Positions 1 through 9,570 of a stretch of DNA of 64,000 nucleotides are shown here, piece after piece. Numbering within the stretch: position 1 is the first letter of the stretch; each line of letters starts with the position of its first letter. The notes beneath the pieces were generated by a model. It made no database searches. It was not told the DNA's origin and saw only the letters and a program-made list of their open reading frames with translations. Made by a program: the position numbers and the translations under genes. Source of the DNA: Myxococcus xanthus (GTDB lineage Bacteria > Myxococcota > Myxococcia > Myxococcales > Myxococcaceae); contig NZ_CP017174.1 in the NCBI RefSeq assembly GCF_006402735.1, positions 6,552,001 through 6,616,000 on the forward strand, read 5' to 3'.

Positions 1-476
1 ATGAGCGGTTGGACCCCAAGGTCTTCCTCCTCAAGGTATACCCGGGGCTGGACCCGGCGCTGCCTCTCCAGTTGCTACCGCACGTCCGGGGACTGGTGCT
101 GGAGGCCTACGGGGCGGGCAACTTCCCCATCGCCCCGGAGCTGGGGCGCTCGCTGAAGCCCCTCTTCCTCCAGGCGCGCGAGCGGGGCGTCCCGGTGGTG
201 GTGGTGAGCCAGGCGCACCGGAATGGCGTGGACCTCTCCCTGTATGAGTCCGGGGCGGCGGCATTGGAGGCCGGGGCGATGGGCGGCGCGGACATGACGC
301 CGTCGGCGGCCCTGGTGAAGCTGATGCAGGGGCTGGCCTACCACTCCGGCGCGTCCGGGGCCCTGGCACGCTACATCCAGGGCCCGGTGGCCGGAGAATT
401 GACCGTCGGAAGGCCGACAGTCGCCCCGGAGGCCCCCGCCGGCCCCCCCGCCACCCGGCGGTCCCGAGGAGAGTAG
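1..476 (+). CDS. L-asparaginase, C-terminal part (gene cut by window edge)
   Basis: The reading frame is open to the left edge, so the start lies outside the window; a TTG at 9 is only an internal codon. The visible ~155 residues match the C-terminal domain of bacterial type I/II asparaginases: a GAGNFP-type motif follows a hydrophobic strand, and VVVVSQAH is the typical second strand of this lobe, followed by the GAxxGxDMTxxAAxxKLM helix. The family hydrolyses asparagine to aspartate and ammonia, normally as a tetramer. The tail after about residue 125 is Pro/Arg-rich and not part of the fold. No signal peptide can be judged because the N-terminus is missing. Confidence 0.85.
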   Translation, partial: ERLDPKVFLLKVYPGLDPALPLQLLPHVRGLVLEAYGAGNFPIAPELGRSLKPLFLQARERGVPVVVVSQAHRNGVDLSLYESGAAALEAGAMGGADMTPSAALVKLMQGLAYHSGASGALARYIQGPVAGELTVGRPTVAPEAPAGPPATRRSRGE

Positions 477-536
477 TGGAGAGTCGGGCAGTATGCTTGC
501 CGCCGCGAAAAGGCGGCCCGTAAGATGGGTGCCGCG

Positions 537-1448
537 ATGTCCGAGGAGAAAACTTCCGTCCATTCGATTTCGGACCTGCTGGGCAGTGCCCAGCAGCAGA
601 GTGCCTATCTGATCGTCATCAGCGCCAAGTCCGCGGCGGGCATCGGGCGCATGTTCAAGCTGGACCGCTCCGAGGTCGTCCTGGGGCGCAGCTCCGAGGC
701 GCAATTCCAGGTCGAGGATGACGGCATCTCCCGCAAGCACGCCAAGGTGGTGGCGCTGGGAGACGGCCGGTTCCAGCTGGTGGACCTGGCCAGCACCAAC
801 GGGACGTACCTCAACGGCCTGAAGGTCAACGCCGCCCCGCTCTACGACGGCGACAAGATCCAGATCGGCTCCAACACCGTCCTCAAGTTCTCCATCCAGG
901 ACGCGCTGGAGGAGCAGTACCAGCGCAGCATCTATGAATCCGCCACGCGTGACGGCCTCACCCGCGTCTACAACAAGAAGTACTTCCTGGAGACGGTGCG
1001 CAAGGAGTTCAGCTACTGCCTGCGCCACCGGGTGCCGCTGTCGCTGGTCCTCTTCGACGTGGACCACTTCAAGAAGATCAACGACGCGTATGGCCACCCG
1101 GCCGGTGACTACGTGCTGACGCGCATCGCCCAGCGGGTGAGCGACACGGTGCGCACCGAGGACCTGCTCGCGCGCTACGGCGGCGAGGAGTTCGCGCTGA
1201 TGCTGCGCGAGTCCGCCGAGGACCAGGCCCTGGCGTGCGCGGAGCGCTGCCGGTACGCCGTGGACAAGGCCGACTTCGTCTTCAGTGGCACGCCCATCAA
1301 GGTGACCATCAGCCTGGGCGTGGCCACGCTGCTGGACTCGGACTTCTCCCAGCCCGAGGACCTCATCGCCGCGGCGGACAAGTACCTGTACCGGGCCAAG
1401 CGCGCGGGCCGGAACCGCGTGGATGCGAAGGCCATCAGCGGGCTCTGA
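537..1448 (+). CDS. FHA-GGDEF diguanylate cyclase
   Basis: A predicted cytoplasmic c-di-GMP synthase of about 303 residues. An FHA domain fills roughly residues 40-120, with the phosphothreonine-binding signatures GRS, ISRKHAKV and STNGTYLNG. A GGDEF domain follows, with DVDHFKKIND and the active-site loop GGEEF. An RxxD motif (RTED) sits five residues before GGEEF, the position of the allosteric I-site, so product inhibition is expected. ATG 525 (adding MGAA) is an alternative start; neither has a clear ribosome site. FHA suggests control by a Ser/Thr kinase, common in myxobacteria, but no kinase gene is adjacent. It converges on the HEAT-repeat gene with only 27 bases between stops. Confidence 0.93.
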   Translation: MSEEKTSVHSISDLLGSAQQQSAYLIVISAKSAAGIGRMFKLDRSEVVLGRSSEAQFQVEDDGISRKHAKVVALGDGRFQLVDLASTNGTYLNGLKVNAAPLYDGDKIQIGSNTVLKFSIQDALEEQYQRSIYESATRDGLTRVYNKKYFLETVRKEFSYCLRHRVPLSLVLFDVDHFKKINDAYGHPAGDYVLTRIAQRVSDTVRTEDLLARYGGEEFALMLRESAEDQALACAERCRYAVDKADFVFSGTPIKVTISLGVATLLDSDFSQPEDLIAAADKYLYRAKRAGRNRVDAKAISGL

Positions 1449-1475
1449 GTTTCGGGCGCGGGCCCTCCCCGCCCC

Positions 1476-3089
1476 CTACTGACCGAAGCCCAGCCTCCGC
1501 AGCGCCTCGCGCGACACGTGCTTCACATGGGAGTCCGGATCGCGCGCCGCTGCGTCCGACAGCGCGGCCGCGGCCTGCGCTCCACCAATCCGGCCCAGGG
1601 CCGTTGCCGCGGCCACCCGCACAGCGGCCTCCGCATCCGCCCGCAGGCACCCCGCCAGCGCCTTCACGTGCGAAGCGCGCCCAATCTGCTCCAGCGCCTC
1701 GGCGGCAGCGGCGCGCACCACCGCATGGTCCGACTCCAGCAGCATCGCGGCATCATCGCCCCGGGACGTCTGCCGCTGAAGCGTCAGCAACTCCAGTGCA
1801 GCGCTCACCACCTCGGGAGCCCCATCCCCCAGCGCACGCGAGGTGGCCTCTGACACGCCTGGGTGCCGCGTCGTCAAACCGCTCAAGGCCCGCACGGCCC
1901 CCGCGCGAAGCAGCGGCTGCTCATCTGCAAGGAACGGCTCCACCGAGGACACCCTATCCCGAGCCCCCTCGCTACAGTCCGCCAGCTGTGCCAACGCAGC
2001 GCCTCGGACGGACGCGGCCAGCGCCTGGTCCCGAGCCATCCCCAGGAAGAAGGCCGCACACCCCTTCTCCCTCGCCATGGCCTCCAGCCACGGCCGCGCC
2101 TGCATCGCGTCACTCGACTCGATGCGCCGCTCCGCCGCCGTGCGCAGCGGGACGCCTTCCGCATCGGCCAGCGCCCGCGCCGCATCCCGGCGCACCCACC
2201 GGTCGGAATCGCCGAGCGCCCGCTCCAGCTCCCGCATCGCCAGCGGCCCATACACCCGCAACGACTCCACCGCGCGTCGGCGCTGGAGTGGATCCGCCAC
2301 GGTCAGCTCCGGCTGCATCCCCTCCAGCTCCTTCGAATACACAGCGAAGAGCCGGTTGATGCGCGCCTCCTCCGCGGGCTTCGCCTCGTCCAGCAGCATC
2401 CGCCCCACCGACGACCGGCTGCGCCCCGCCACCACCTTGAGCGCGCTGGCGCTGACCGCATCCACGCTCTCCGGCCGCGTCGCCATGGCGTCCAGAAGAA
2501 CGCGTGCGGGCTTGCGGCCCAGGAACCCGGCCAGGTGGGCCAGCGCCGAGCTCCGAACCGCCAGGTCCTCCGCGTACAGCTCCAGCTCCAGCGCTTCGCG
2601 AATGGCCTCCCGCCGCCCCCACACGCGGGCCGCGGCATTGGCGCCGCGAGGTCCGGCATCTCGCAGGAACTTCGCGGAGGAAGCCCCGGCCTCCGCCGCG
2701 GCGCGAGCCGCCGTCAGACACGCAGTCAGGTTGGACGACACCGGCTCCGCCATGACCCAATCCGCCAGGGCCCGGCGATCCGTGACGCCCTGACGCCTGG
2801 CATCCGCGCGCACCGCCGCCCACCTCACCCGCCAGTCCGGATCCTTCATGGCGGAGACGAGCGGCGCACGAGGAATGGGCCGCTGCCCCGCCAGGCCCTG
2901 CACCCAGGAATCCACGCGGCCTCCCGGCAGGCAGCTGCCGCAGGTCCGAGCGCGCAAGGCCGCGTCCGTCACGTGCCGCTGGCAGGACATCCAGCATTCT
3001 CGGGTCGGGGTCCCACCTTGCTGCTGGCCGGTCGTCAGGAGTACCACCAGGAGGAGGGCTGGGCTCACGAGGCGGACAGTGTAGTTCAT
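1476..3089 (-). CDS. Secreted HEAT-repeat protein
   Basis: A 537-residue protein with a short hydrophobic N-terminal segment (about residues 8-20) resembling a signal peptide, followed by a Cys-containing stretch (CWMSCQRH, CGSC) and then many ~30-residue helical repeats of HEAT/PBS type (for example DPDWRVRWAAVRADA, DSDRWVRRDAARALADAEG, DSHVKHVSREALRRLG). HEAT arrays are protein-binding scaffolds; no catalytic motif is visible, so the partner is unknown. The gene diverges from rpsU, sharing the ~110 base gap at 3090-3200, and converges on the GGDEF gene. The four early cysteines may form disulfides in the periplasm (inference). Confidence 0.85.
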   Translation of the reverse strand: MNYTVRLVSPALLLVVLLTTGQQQGGTPTRECWMSCQRHVTDAALRARTCGSCLPGGRVDSWVQGLAGQRPIPRAPLVSAMKDPDWRVRWAAVRADARRQGVTDRRALADWVMAEPVSSNLTACLTAARAAAEAGASSAKFLRDAGPRGANAAARVWGRREAIREALELELYAEDLAVRSSALAHLAGFLGRKPARVLLDAMATRPESVDAVSASALKVVAGRSRSSVGRMLLDEAKPAEEARINRLFAVYSKELEGMQPELTVADPLQRRRAVESLRVYGPLAMRELERALGDSDRWVRRDAARALADAEGVPLRTAAERRIESSDAMQARPWLEAMAREKGCAAFFLGMARDQALAASVRGAALAQLADCSEGARDRVSSVEPFLADEQPLLRAGAVRALSGLTTRHPGVSEATSRALGDGAPEVVSAALELLTLQRQTSRGDDAAMLLESDHAVVRAAAAEALEQIGRASHVKALAGCLRADAEAAVRVAAATALGRIGGAQAAAALSDAAARDPDSHVKHVSREALRRLGFGQ

Positions 3090-3200
3090 CCGACTTAGCG
3101 TTTTCGTCCAGCGTCCTTGCGTTTTCCCTCCCAGTGGGTCATACCCGCTGCCCCTTTTGATCTACACCCACATCTACGTACGGCGGAAGGAGGTGACTGC

Positions 3201-3395
3201 ATGCCCGGTATCCGAGTGAAGGAAGGAGAGTCCATCGAGAGCGCCCTCAAGCGTTTCAAGAAGGCCACCGAGAAGGCTGGAATCCTTTCCGAGATCCGTA
3301 AGCGCGAGCACTACGAGAAGCCTTCCGTGAAGCGGAAGAAGAAGGCCCTCGCCGCCAAGAAGCGCGCTGTGAAGAAGGCCCGCAAGTCGTTCTAG
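3201..3395 (+). CDS. rpsU: 30S ribosomal protein S21
   Basis: A 64-residue basic protein beginning [19 protein letters not shown] and ending in a Lys/Arg-rich tail, the usual length and composition of bS21. A strong ribosome binding site (AAGGAGGTGA, 3187-3196) precedes ATG 3201 and decides the start over upstream in-frame codons. S21 binds the 30S subunit near the anti-Shine-Dalgarno region and helps initiation. It opens a cluster with yqeY, dnaG and rpoD, equivalent to the rpsU-dnaG-rpoD macromolecular synthesis operon of other bacteria. Confidence 0.97.
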   Translation: MPGIRVKEGESIESALKRFKKATEKAGILSEIRKREHYEKPSVKRKKKALAAKKRAVKKARKSF

Positions 3396-3499
3396 GCGCG
3401 TGCCTCGCGCGTGGAGCCGGGGCGCCACCGATGTCAGGTGCCCTGGCTCCCGCCGTCGAAGTCCCCCTGAACAACGTCTTACCCTCCGGAGCTGCGACC

Positions 3500-3958
3500 A
3501 TGGCCACCCTGAAGGAGCGGATCGACGCGGACCTGAAGGACGCGATGCGGTCCAAGAGCGAGCTGACGCTGAGCGTGCTGCGGATGCTCAAGAGCGCGGT
3601 GAAGTACAAGGAAGTGGAGCCCGGCGCCTCCGCCCTGGATGACGCGGGAGTCCTCACTGTCATCGCCGGCCTCATCAAGCAGCGCCGTGATTCCGTGGAG
3701 CAGTTCAAGACGGGTGGCCGCCCGGAGCTGGCGGAGAAGGAAGAGGCTGAAATCAGCATCCTCCAGAACTACCTGCCCAAGCAGCTGACCGCCGACGAGC
3801 TGGCCGCCGAGGTCCGCGCCGCCATCGCCGAGACGAGCGCCAAGGGACCCAAGGACATGGGCGCGGTGATGAAGAACCTCAACGCCAAGATTCACGGCAA
3901 GGCGGAAGGCCGAGCCATCTCCGAGGCAGTGAAGTCGGAGCTCGCGAAGCTCTCCTGA
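3500..3958 (+). CDS. YqeY/GatB-type tRNA amidotransferase-related protein
   Basis: A 152-residue cytoplasmic protein of the YqeY family. It has the family's N-terminal helical part (LKERIDADLKDAMRSK, TLSVLRMLKSAVKYKE) and a C-terminal domain like the tail of GatB, with LQNYLPKQLTADEL and KGPKDMGAVMKNL. GatB tails contact tRNA in the Glu/Asp-tRNA amidotransferase; the role of free YqeY is not settled. ATG 3500 gives the usual family length, whereas an upstream in-frame start at 3431 would add a non-conserved segment. It lies 104 bases after rpsU and 341 bases before dnaG. Confidence 0.93.
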   Translation: MATLKERIDADLKDAMRSKSELTLSVLRMLKSAVKYKEVEPGASALDDAGVLTVIAGLIKQRRDSVEQFKTGGRPELAEKEEAEISILQNYLPKQLTADELAAEVRAAIAETSAKGPKDMGAVMKNLNAKIHGKAEGRAISEAVKSELAKLS

Positions 3959-4299
3959 GCCCTCCACCGTTCTGAGGTCAGCGCTGGCGCTGTCGGGAAA
4001 CCGGCGGCGCCTTTGCATTGAAGGGCTGGACAGGGATGCGGAAACTTGCTCCCTCGGCCCCCCGTCATTAAGTGCCTGGGTCAGTCCCGCCGCGCCACCC
4101 GCTCACCCCAGCGGAAGTCGCGTGCAGGGGCCTCAGGAGTCCACCCCATGCCGCAAACACCCCCTGCCTTCGCGAGCGCTCCGGCTTCCGCCCCCATGGG
4201 GATGATCCGCCAGGTCGGCGGGTGGGCAGGCGACGTCAGCCCTGTCAGACACGATGCAGGCGCTGGGCCCGCCCAGGGGTGGGCCAGGGGGTGGGAGTC
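3959..4299. other. Intergenic gap yqeY-dnaG
   Basis: Long for an operon of this kind. The dnaG frame is open back to 4072, but that upstream part has no family-like sequence. No convincing terminator or promoter was found, although an internal promoter for dnaG-rpoD would be plausible. Confidence 0.5.
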
Positions 4300-6111
4300 G
4301 TGATTCCTGAGCACAAGATCCAGGAGGTCCTCGAACGGGTGGACCTCGTCGGGCTCATCTCCCGGCATGTCGACCTGAAGAAGGCCGGGCGCGAATGGAA
4401 GGCCTGCTGTCCCTTCCATCAGGAGAAGACGCCCTCTTTCTACGTGGTGCCGGAGAAGCGCTTCTATTTCTGCCATGGCTGCCGCGCGAGCGGCGACGCG
4501 GTGTCATTCGTCCAGCGCTACCTGGGCAAGACGTTCCTGGACGCGGTGCGGGACCTGGCGCGCGACCTCGGCGTGGACCTGGAGGCCGAGCAGGACCCCA
4601 GCATGCGGGAGCGGCAGCAAATCAAGGAGGCCACGGACCAGGCCGCCGAGCACTTCCGCGCCATGCTGTGGCAGCAGGACGAAGGCCGCTCCGCCCGCGC
4701 CTACATCGCCAGCCGCGGCGTCTCCGAAGAGACGGCCATTGCGTTCGGCCTGGGCTGGGCGCCCCTCGAATGGGCCTCACTGACGGAGCGCTTCCAGAAG
4801 CTGGGCATGCTGGAGTGGGCGGCGAAGGCCGGCCTGGTCCTCAAGCGCAACAGCGGCGACGGCTACTACGACTTCTTCCGCAGCCGAGTCATGGTGCCCA
4901 TCCGCGCGCCGGAGGGCCGCCCCATCGCCTTCGGTGGCCGTCTGGTTGGCGCGGATGAAGGGCCCAAGTACCTCAACTCGCGCGAGTCCCGGCTCTACAA
5001 CAAGAGCGAGACGCTCTTCGGCATGGACCAGTCCCGCGACGAGATTCGCAAGCGCAAGGCCGCCGTGCTGGTAGAGGGCTACTTCGACGCCATTGGCCTG
5101 CACCAGGTGGGCGTGCGGCACGCGGTGGCGCTGTGCTCCACCAACCTCACCGCCGGACACATGCAGGTGCTGAAGCGCGCCGAGGCCCGCGAGCTGATTC
5201 TGCTGTTGGACGGCGACTCGGCCGGCCTTGCCGCTGTCGAACGGCTTTCCGGTCCCCTGCTCGCCGCAGGGGCGACCGCGCGAGTTGCCCTGCTGCCGCA
5301 AGGGGATGATCCAGACACCTTCGCGCGTCGAGAGGGCCAGGAGGGCGTGGAACGGCTGCTGGAAGGCGCCCACCCGCTCACCGGCCACCTGTTCGCCTCG
5401 CTCCTCCCGGAGGGCAAGGCCGCGAGCTTCGAGGAGAAGATGGCAGCGCTCGATCGGCTCAAGCCGGTGGTGGGACAGGTCCCCGTCGGCCTGGTGCGCG
5501 CCACCCTCTTCAGCGCGGTGGCCGAGCACTTCGGCTGGCGGCCTGCGGACGTGGAGGCGGCCCTGCGCAGCAAGGTGCCCCTGCCCAAGCCCGCCGGCGG
5601 GGACGCACCTCCTTCGAGCCCCAACCGCCCCGCCCCGCCCCTGGAGAAGCCTCCCCCCGCGCTGGAGTGCTTCTACGTGGGCGCGGTGTTGAAAGAGCCA
5701 CGGTTGATGGCGCGGGACACCTTCCGCGTGTGTGACGAGCTGTCCCACATGGGCCTGCGCATGGCGCTGGCGCATGCGACGTCGGGGCACGGCGCAAACG
5801 ATGCGCTCTTTGAATCCTCGGAAGCCGTGAAGCGCGGCATTGAAAGCGCGCTGCGGCAGCTCCCCTCGGAGCCTGTTCCCCTGGAGGCGGCGTTCCTCTC
5901 CATCTGCAGGGAAATCATGGTGCGGCGCATCGACGAGCGGCTCGTTTATATAAAGCGGGCGACAGAGCAGACCCCGGGGGCGTTCGACCTGACAGAGGAG
6001 ACGCGCCAGCTCCTGGCGGAGCGCGTGGAACTGTTGGCGCTCAAGAAGCGTGTCCTGGAGGAGCTCAAGCCTGCCTCCTCGGGAACAAAGGCGCCCATGC
6101 AACCGGTTTGA
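4300..6111 (+). CDS. dnaG: DNA primase DnaG
   Basis: A 603-residue primase that synthesises RNA primers at the replication fork and partners DnaB helicase. The CHC2 zinc finger is near the start (Cys37-x2-His40 and Cys58-x2-Cys61, in CCPFH and FYFCHGC). The catalytic core follows with FGGR and KYLNS, then a TOPRIM domain with EGYFD and the acidic LLLDGDSAG. The C-terminal third is the helical helicase-binding region after a Pro-rich linker. I chose GTG 4300 because MIPEHKIQEVLERVDLV matches normal DnaG N-termini; GTG 4291 is three codons upstream and possible, and the open frame back to 4072 is not. A 92-base gap separates it from rpoD. Confidence 0.96.
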   Translation: MIPEHKIQEVLERVDLVGLISRHVDLKKAGREWKACCPFHQEKTPSFYVVPEKRFYFCHGCRASGDAVSFVQRYLGKTFLDAVRDLARDLGVDLEAEQDPSMRERQQIKEATDQAAEHFRAMLWQQDEGRSARAYIASRGVSEETAIAFGLGWAPLEWASLTERFQKLGMLEWAAKAGLVLKRNSGDGYYDFFRSRVMVPIRAPEGRPIAFGGRLVGADEGPKYLNSRESRLYNKSETLFGMDQSRDEIRKRKAAVLVEGYFDAIGLHQVGVRHAVALCSTNLTAGHMQVLKRAEARELILLLDGDSAGLAAVERLSGPLLAAGATARVALLPQGDDPDTFARREGQEGVERLLEGAHPLTGHLFASLLPEGKAASFEEKMAALDRLKPVVGQVPVGLVRATLFSAVAEHFGWRPADVEAALRSKVPLPKPAGGDAPPSSPNRPAPPLEKPPPALECFYVGAVLKEPRLMARDTFRVCDELSHMGLRMALAHATSGHGANDALFESSEAVKRGIESALRQLPSEPVPLEAAFLSICREIMVRRIDERLVYIKRATEQTPGAFDLTEETRQLLAERVELLALKKRVLEELKPASSGTKAPMQPV

Positions 6112-6203
6112 GTTCGCGTTTGTAAGAAACCCTGACTTTGCGGTAGATCGGCCGGCTCGCCCAGGCCTCAAGCCCCTGAATTTGCTCAAGGAGAAGTACC
6201 CGA

Positions 6204-8330
<2,127 letters not shown>

Positions 8331-8357
8331 ACCGCGCCTGAGCTGAGCTGAAACGTG

Positions 8358-8387
8358 GGCCCCCGCTCCATTCGTGGACCGGGGGCC
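8358..8387 (+). terminator. Hairpin terminator after rpoD
   Basis: A perfect 8-bp stem GGCCCCCG (8358-8365) / CGGGGGCC (8380-8387) with a 14-base loop, followed by a T-rich stretch (TTCGTGTTTCT), 27 bases after the rpoD stop. It covers the first possible starts of the downstream gene, which argues for a later start there. Confidence 0.75.
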
Positions 8388-8411
8388 TTCGTGTTTCTAG
8401 AGTCCGAGGCC

Positions 8412-8798
8412 GTGGCGCTCCGAGCGAAGACGAAGACAGCGAAGGCCGAAGCGAAGAAGGCTTCCCTCCCCTTCTCCAAGGCGGTGTGGCAGGCGGTCCG
8501 GGCCATTCCGCGCGGGCAGGTGCGCTCCTATGCCCAGGTGGCGCTCTACGCGGGCCGTCCTGGGGCGGCGAGGGGCGTGGGCCGGGAGATGGCCACCCTG
8601 CCCCAGAAGCCCGAGCTGCCGCTGCCCTGGTGGCGCGTCACGCGCTCGGACGGAACGCTGGCGCCCCAGGTGGCGCAGGAGCAGGCACGGCGCCTGAGGG
8701 CCGAGGGCATGGAAGTGGCACAGCGTGGGGACACCTTCCGCGTGAAGGTGCCCCGCGAGGCACCGGCCCCTGGACTGGCAACGAAGCGGAAGCGCTGA
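8412..8798 (+). CDS. Alkyltransferase-like DNA repair protein (ATL)
   Basis: A 128-residue homologue of the C-terminal domain of O6-methylguanine-DNA methyltransferase: the DNA-binding helix-turn-helix (FSKAVWQAVRAIPRGQVRSYAQVA) with the Arg finger region is present. In the active-site motif the expected Pro-Cys-His-Arg-Val reads PWWRV, so the alkyl-accepting Cys is a Trp. That is the hallmark of alkyltransferase-like proteins, which bind O6-alkylguanine without repairing it and flag lesions for nucleotide excision repair (established for the family). GTG 8412 gives MALRAKTK; GTG 8355 and GTG 8391 are in frame but lie in or just after the rpoD terminator. The Lys-rich N-terminus is unusual. 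Confidence 0.85.
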   Translation: MALRAKTKTAKAEAKKASLPFSKAVWQAVRAIPRGQVRSYAQVALYAGRPGAARGVGREMATLPQKPELPLPWWRVTRSDGTLAPQVAQEQARRLRAEGMEVAQRGDTFRVKVPREAPAPGLATKRKR

Positions 8799-8819
8799 GG
8801 GTGGGTTGAACGAGGCCCC

Positions 8820-8849
8820 TTGCCAGGACTGCGCGCCCAGGGATATTCA
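8820..8849 (+). promoter_or_regulatory. Candidate promoter of the tRNA gene
   Basis: TTGCCA (8820-8825) and TATTCA (8844-8849) with an 18-base spacer form a fair sigma-70-type promoter, placed about 28 bases upstream of the tRNA 5' end. Confidence 0.5.
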
Positions 8850-8877
8850 ATCCGTTACGCGGTTGGTTGGCGCATGA

Positions 8878-8950
8878 GGGCCCTTAGCTCAGCGGTTAGA
8901 GCTGTCGGCTCATAACCGATTGGTCCCTGGTTCGAATCCAGGAGGGCCCA
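8878..8950 (+). tRNA. tRNA with CAT anticodon (Ile2 or elongator Met)
   Basis: A full cloverleaf can be drawn: acceptor GGGCCCT/AGGGCCC, D-arm GCTC...GAGC, anticodon loop CTCATAA in a 5-bp stem closed by a G-T pair, T-stem CCTGG/CCAGG around TTCGAAT, and discriminator A at 8950; CCA is not encoded. The D-loop length and the 5' part (CCCTTAGCTCAGCGGTTAGAGC) resemble E. coli ileX, whose C34 is modified to lysidine, more than elongator Met tRNA. The identity is therefore likely Ile2 but uncertain. The DNA immediately downstream is accessory, so the tRNA may have been an integration point. Confidence 0.9.
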
Positions 8951-9167
8951 CTCCCCTCAATGCCTTGCAATTTCTCGGGAATCTCTCCGGGGGGGGTCTG
9001 TCCATTGAGCGGCATCCGCTGAGTTCCGCACCACCGGCGCCTAAAGCGGACCGCCCACCAATAAGCGAGAGCACCTGTGCAAGGGACACATTGGACCACA
9101 GGAATAGCTGCGCTGGCCCAGACCCGCACGCATGACCTCCATAACGAGGTGCCCATAGGCACCTGCT

Positions 9168-9300
9168 GTGACGGTGGGCGAGCATGTGGAGAACGGCGCG
9201 GACGTAGCGGCTCTGCTGCTCTTGCAAGGGCGTCCCAGTGGCGAACCCGTCATCCACTACGGCCCGTTCGCGATGAACTCGCGGCAAGAAATCCAGCAGC
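9168..9300 (+). pseudogene. Pirin-family C-terminal remnant
   Basis: In one frame the segment encodes LLLLQGRPSGEPVIHYGPFA followed by MNSRQEIQQ, very like the conserved C-terminal end of pirin-type cupins (GEPxxxYGPFVMNTxEEI). There is no upstream cupin domain and the sequence after EIQQ is not pirin-like, so only a fragment remains. The surrounding stretch 8951-9570 contains nothing else I can name; 9465-9545 is unusually A/T-rich and may hold the promoter of the next gene. Confidence 0.5.
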
Positions 9301-9570
9301 TTCGTCAGCTGCCCGTGGCCGAGCAACAACCCCGTCAACCCGCTCAAGGAAGGCAGCTTCGCGCGGCACTCCAACGGCCGCCTCGAACGGCTGGCTTGAC
9401 GGGCATGAGGGGAATCCGCCGCAGAATCCCCCCCTCAACCGGGCTAGTGACACGTCCGACCGGCAAAAAATCGCACAAGCCCTTGATTATATTGGACTTT
9501 TCGAACGCAAAGCCGCTCCTGATGTGTTGTTTAAAAACAGAGCAGTGTGACACCGTCTGGAGGTCCCGCG

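Noticed and set aside
75-1097. Minus-strand open frame across the asparaginase and GGDEF genes
   Set aside because: It spans two well-supported plus-strand genes and shows no motif.
1235-2359. Plus-strand Pro/Arg/Ala-rich frame
   Set aside because: It is antisense to the HEAT-repeat gene, and low-complexity composition is typical of shadow frames.
8910-9374. Minus-strand frame ending in a GPPGFEPGTNRL-type sequence
   Set aside because: That string is the translation of a tRNA T-arm; the frame runs into the tRNA gene.
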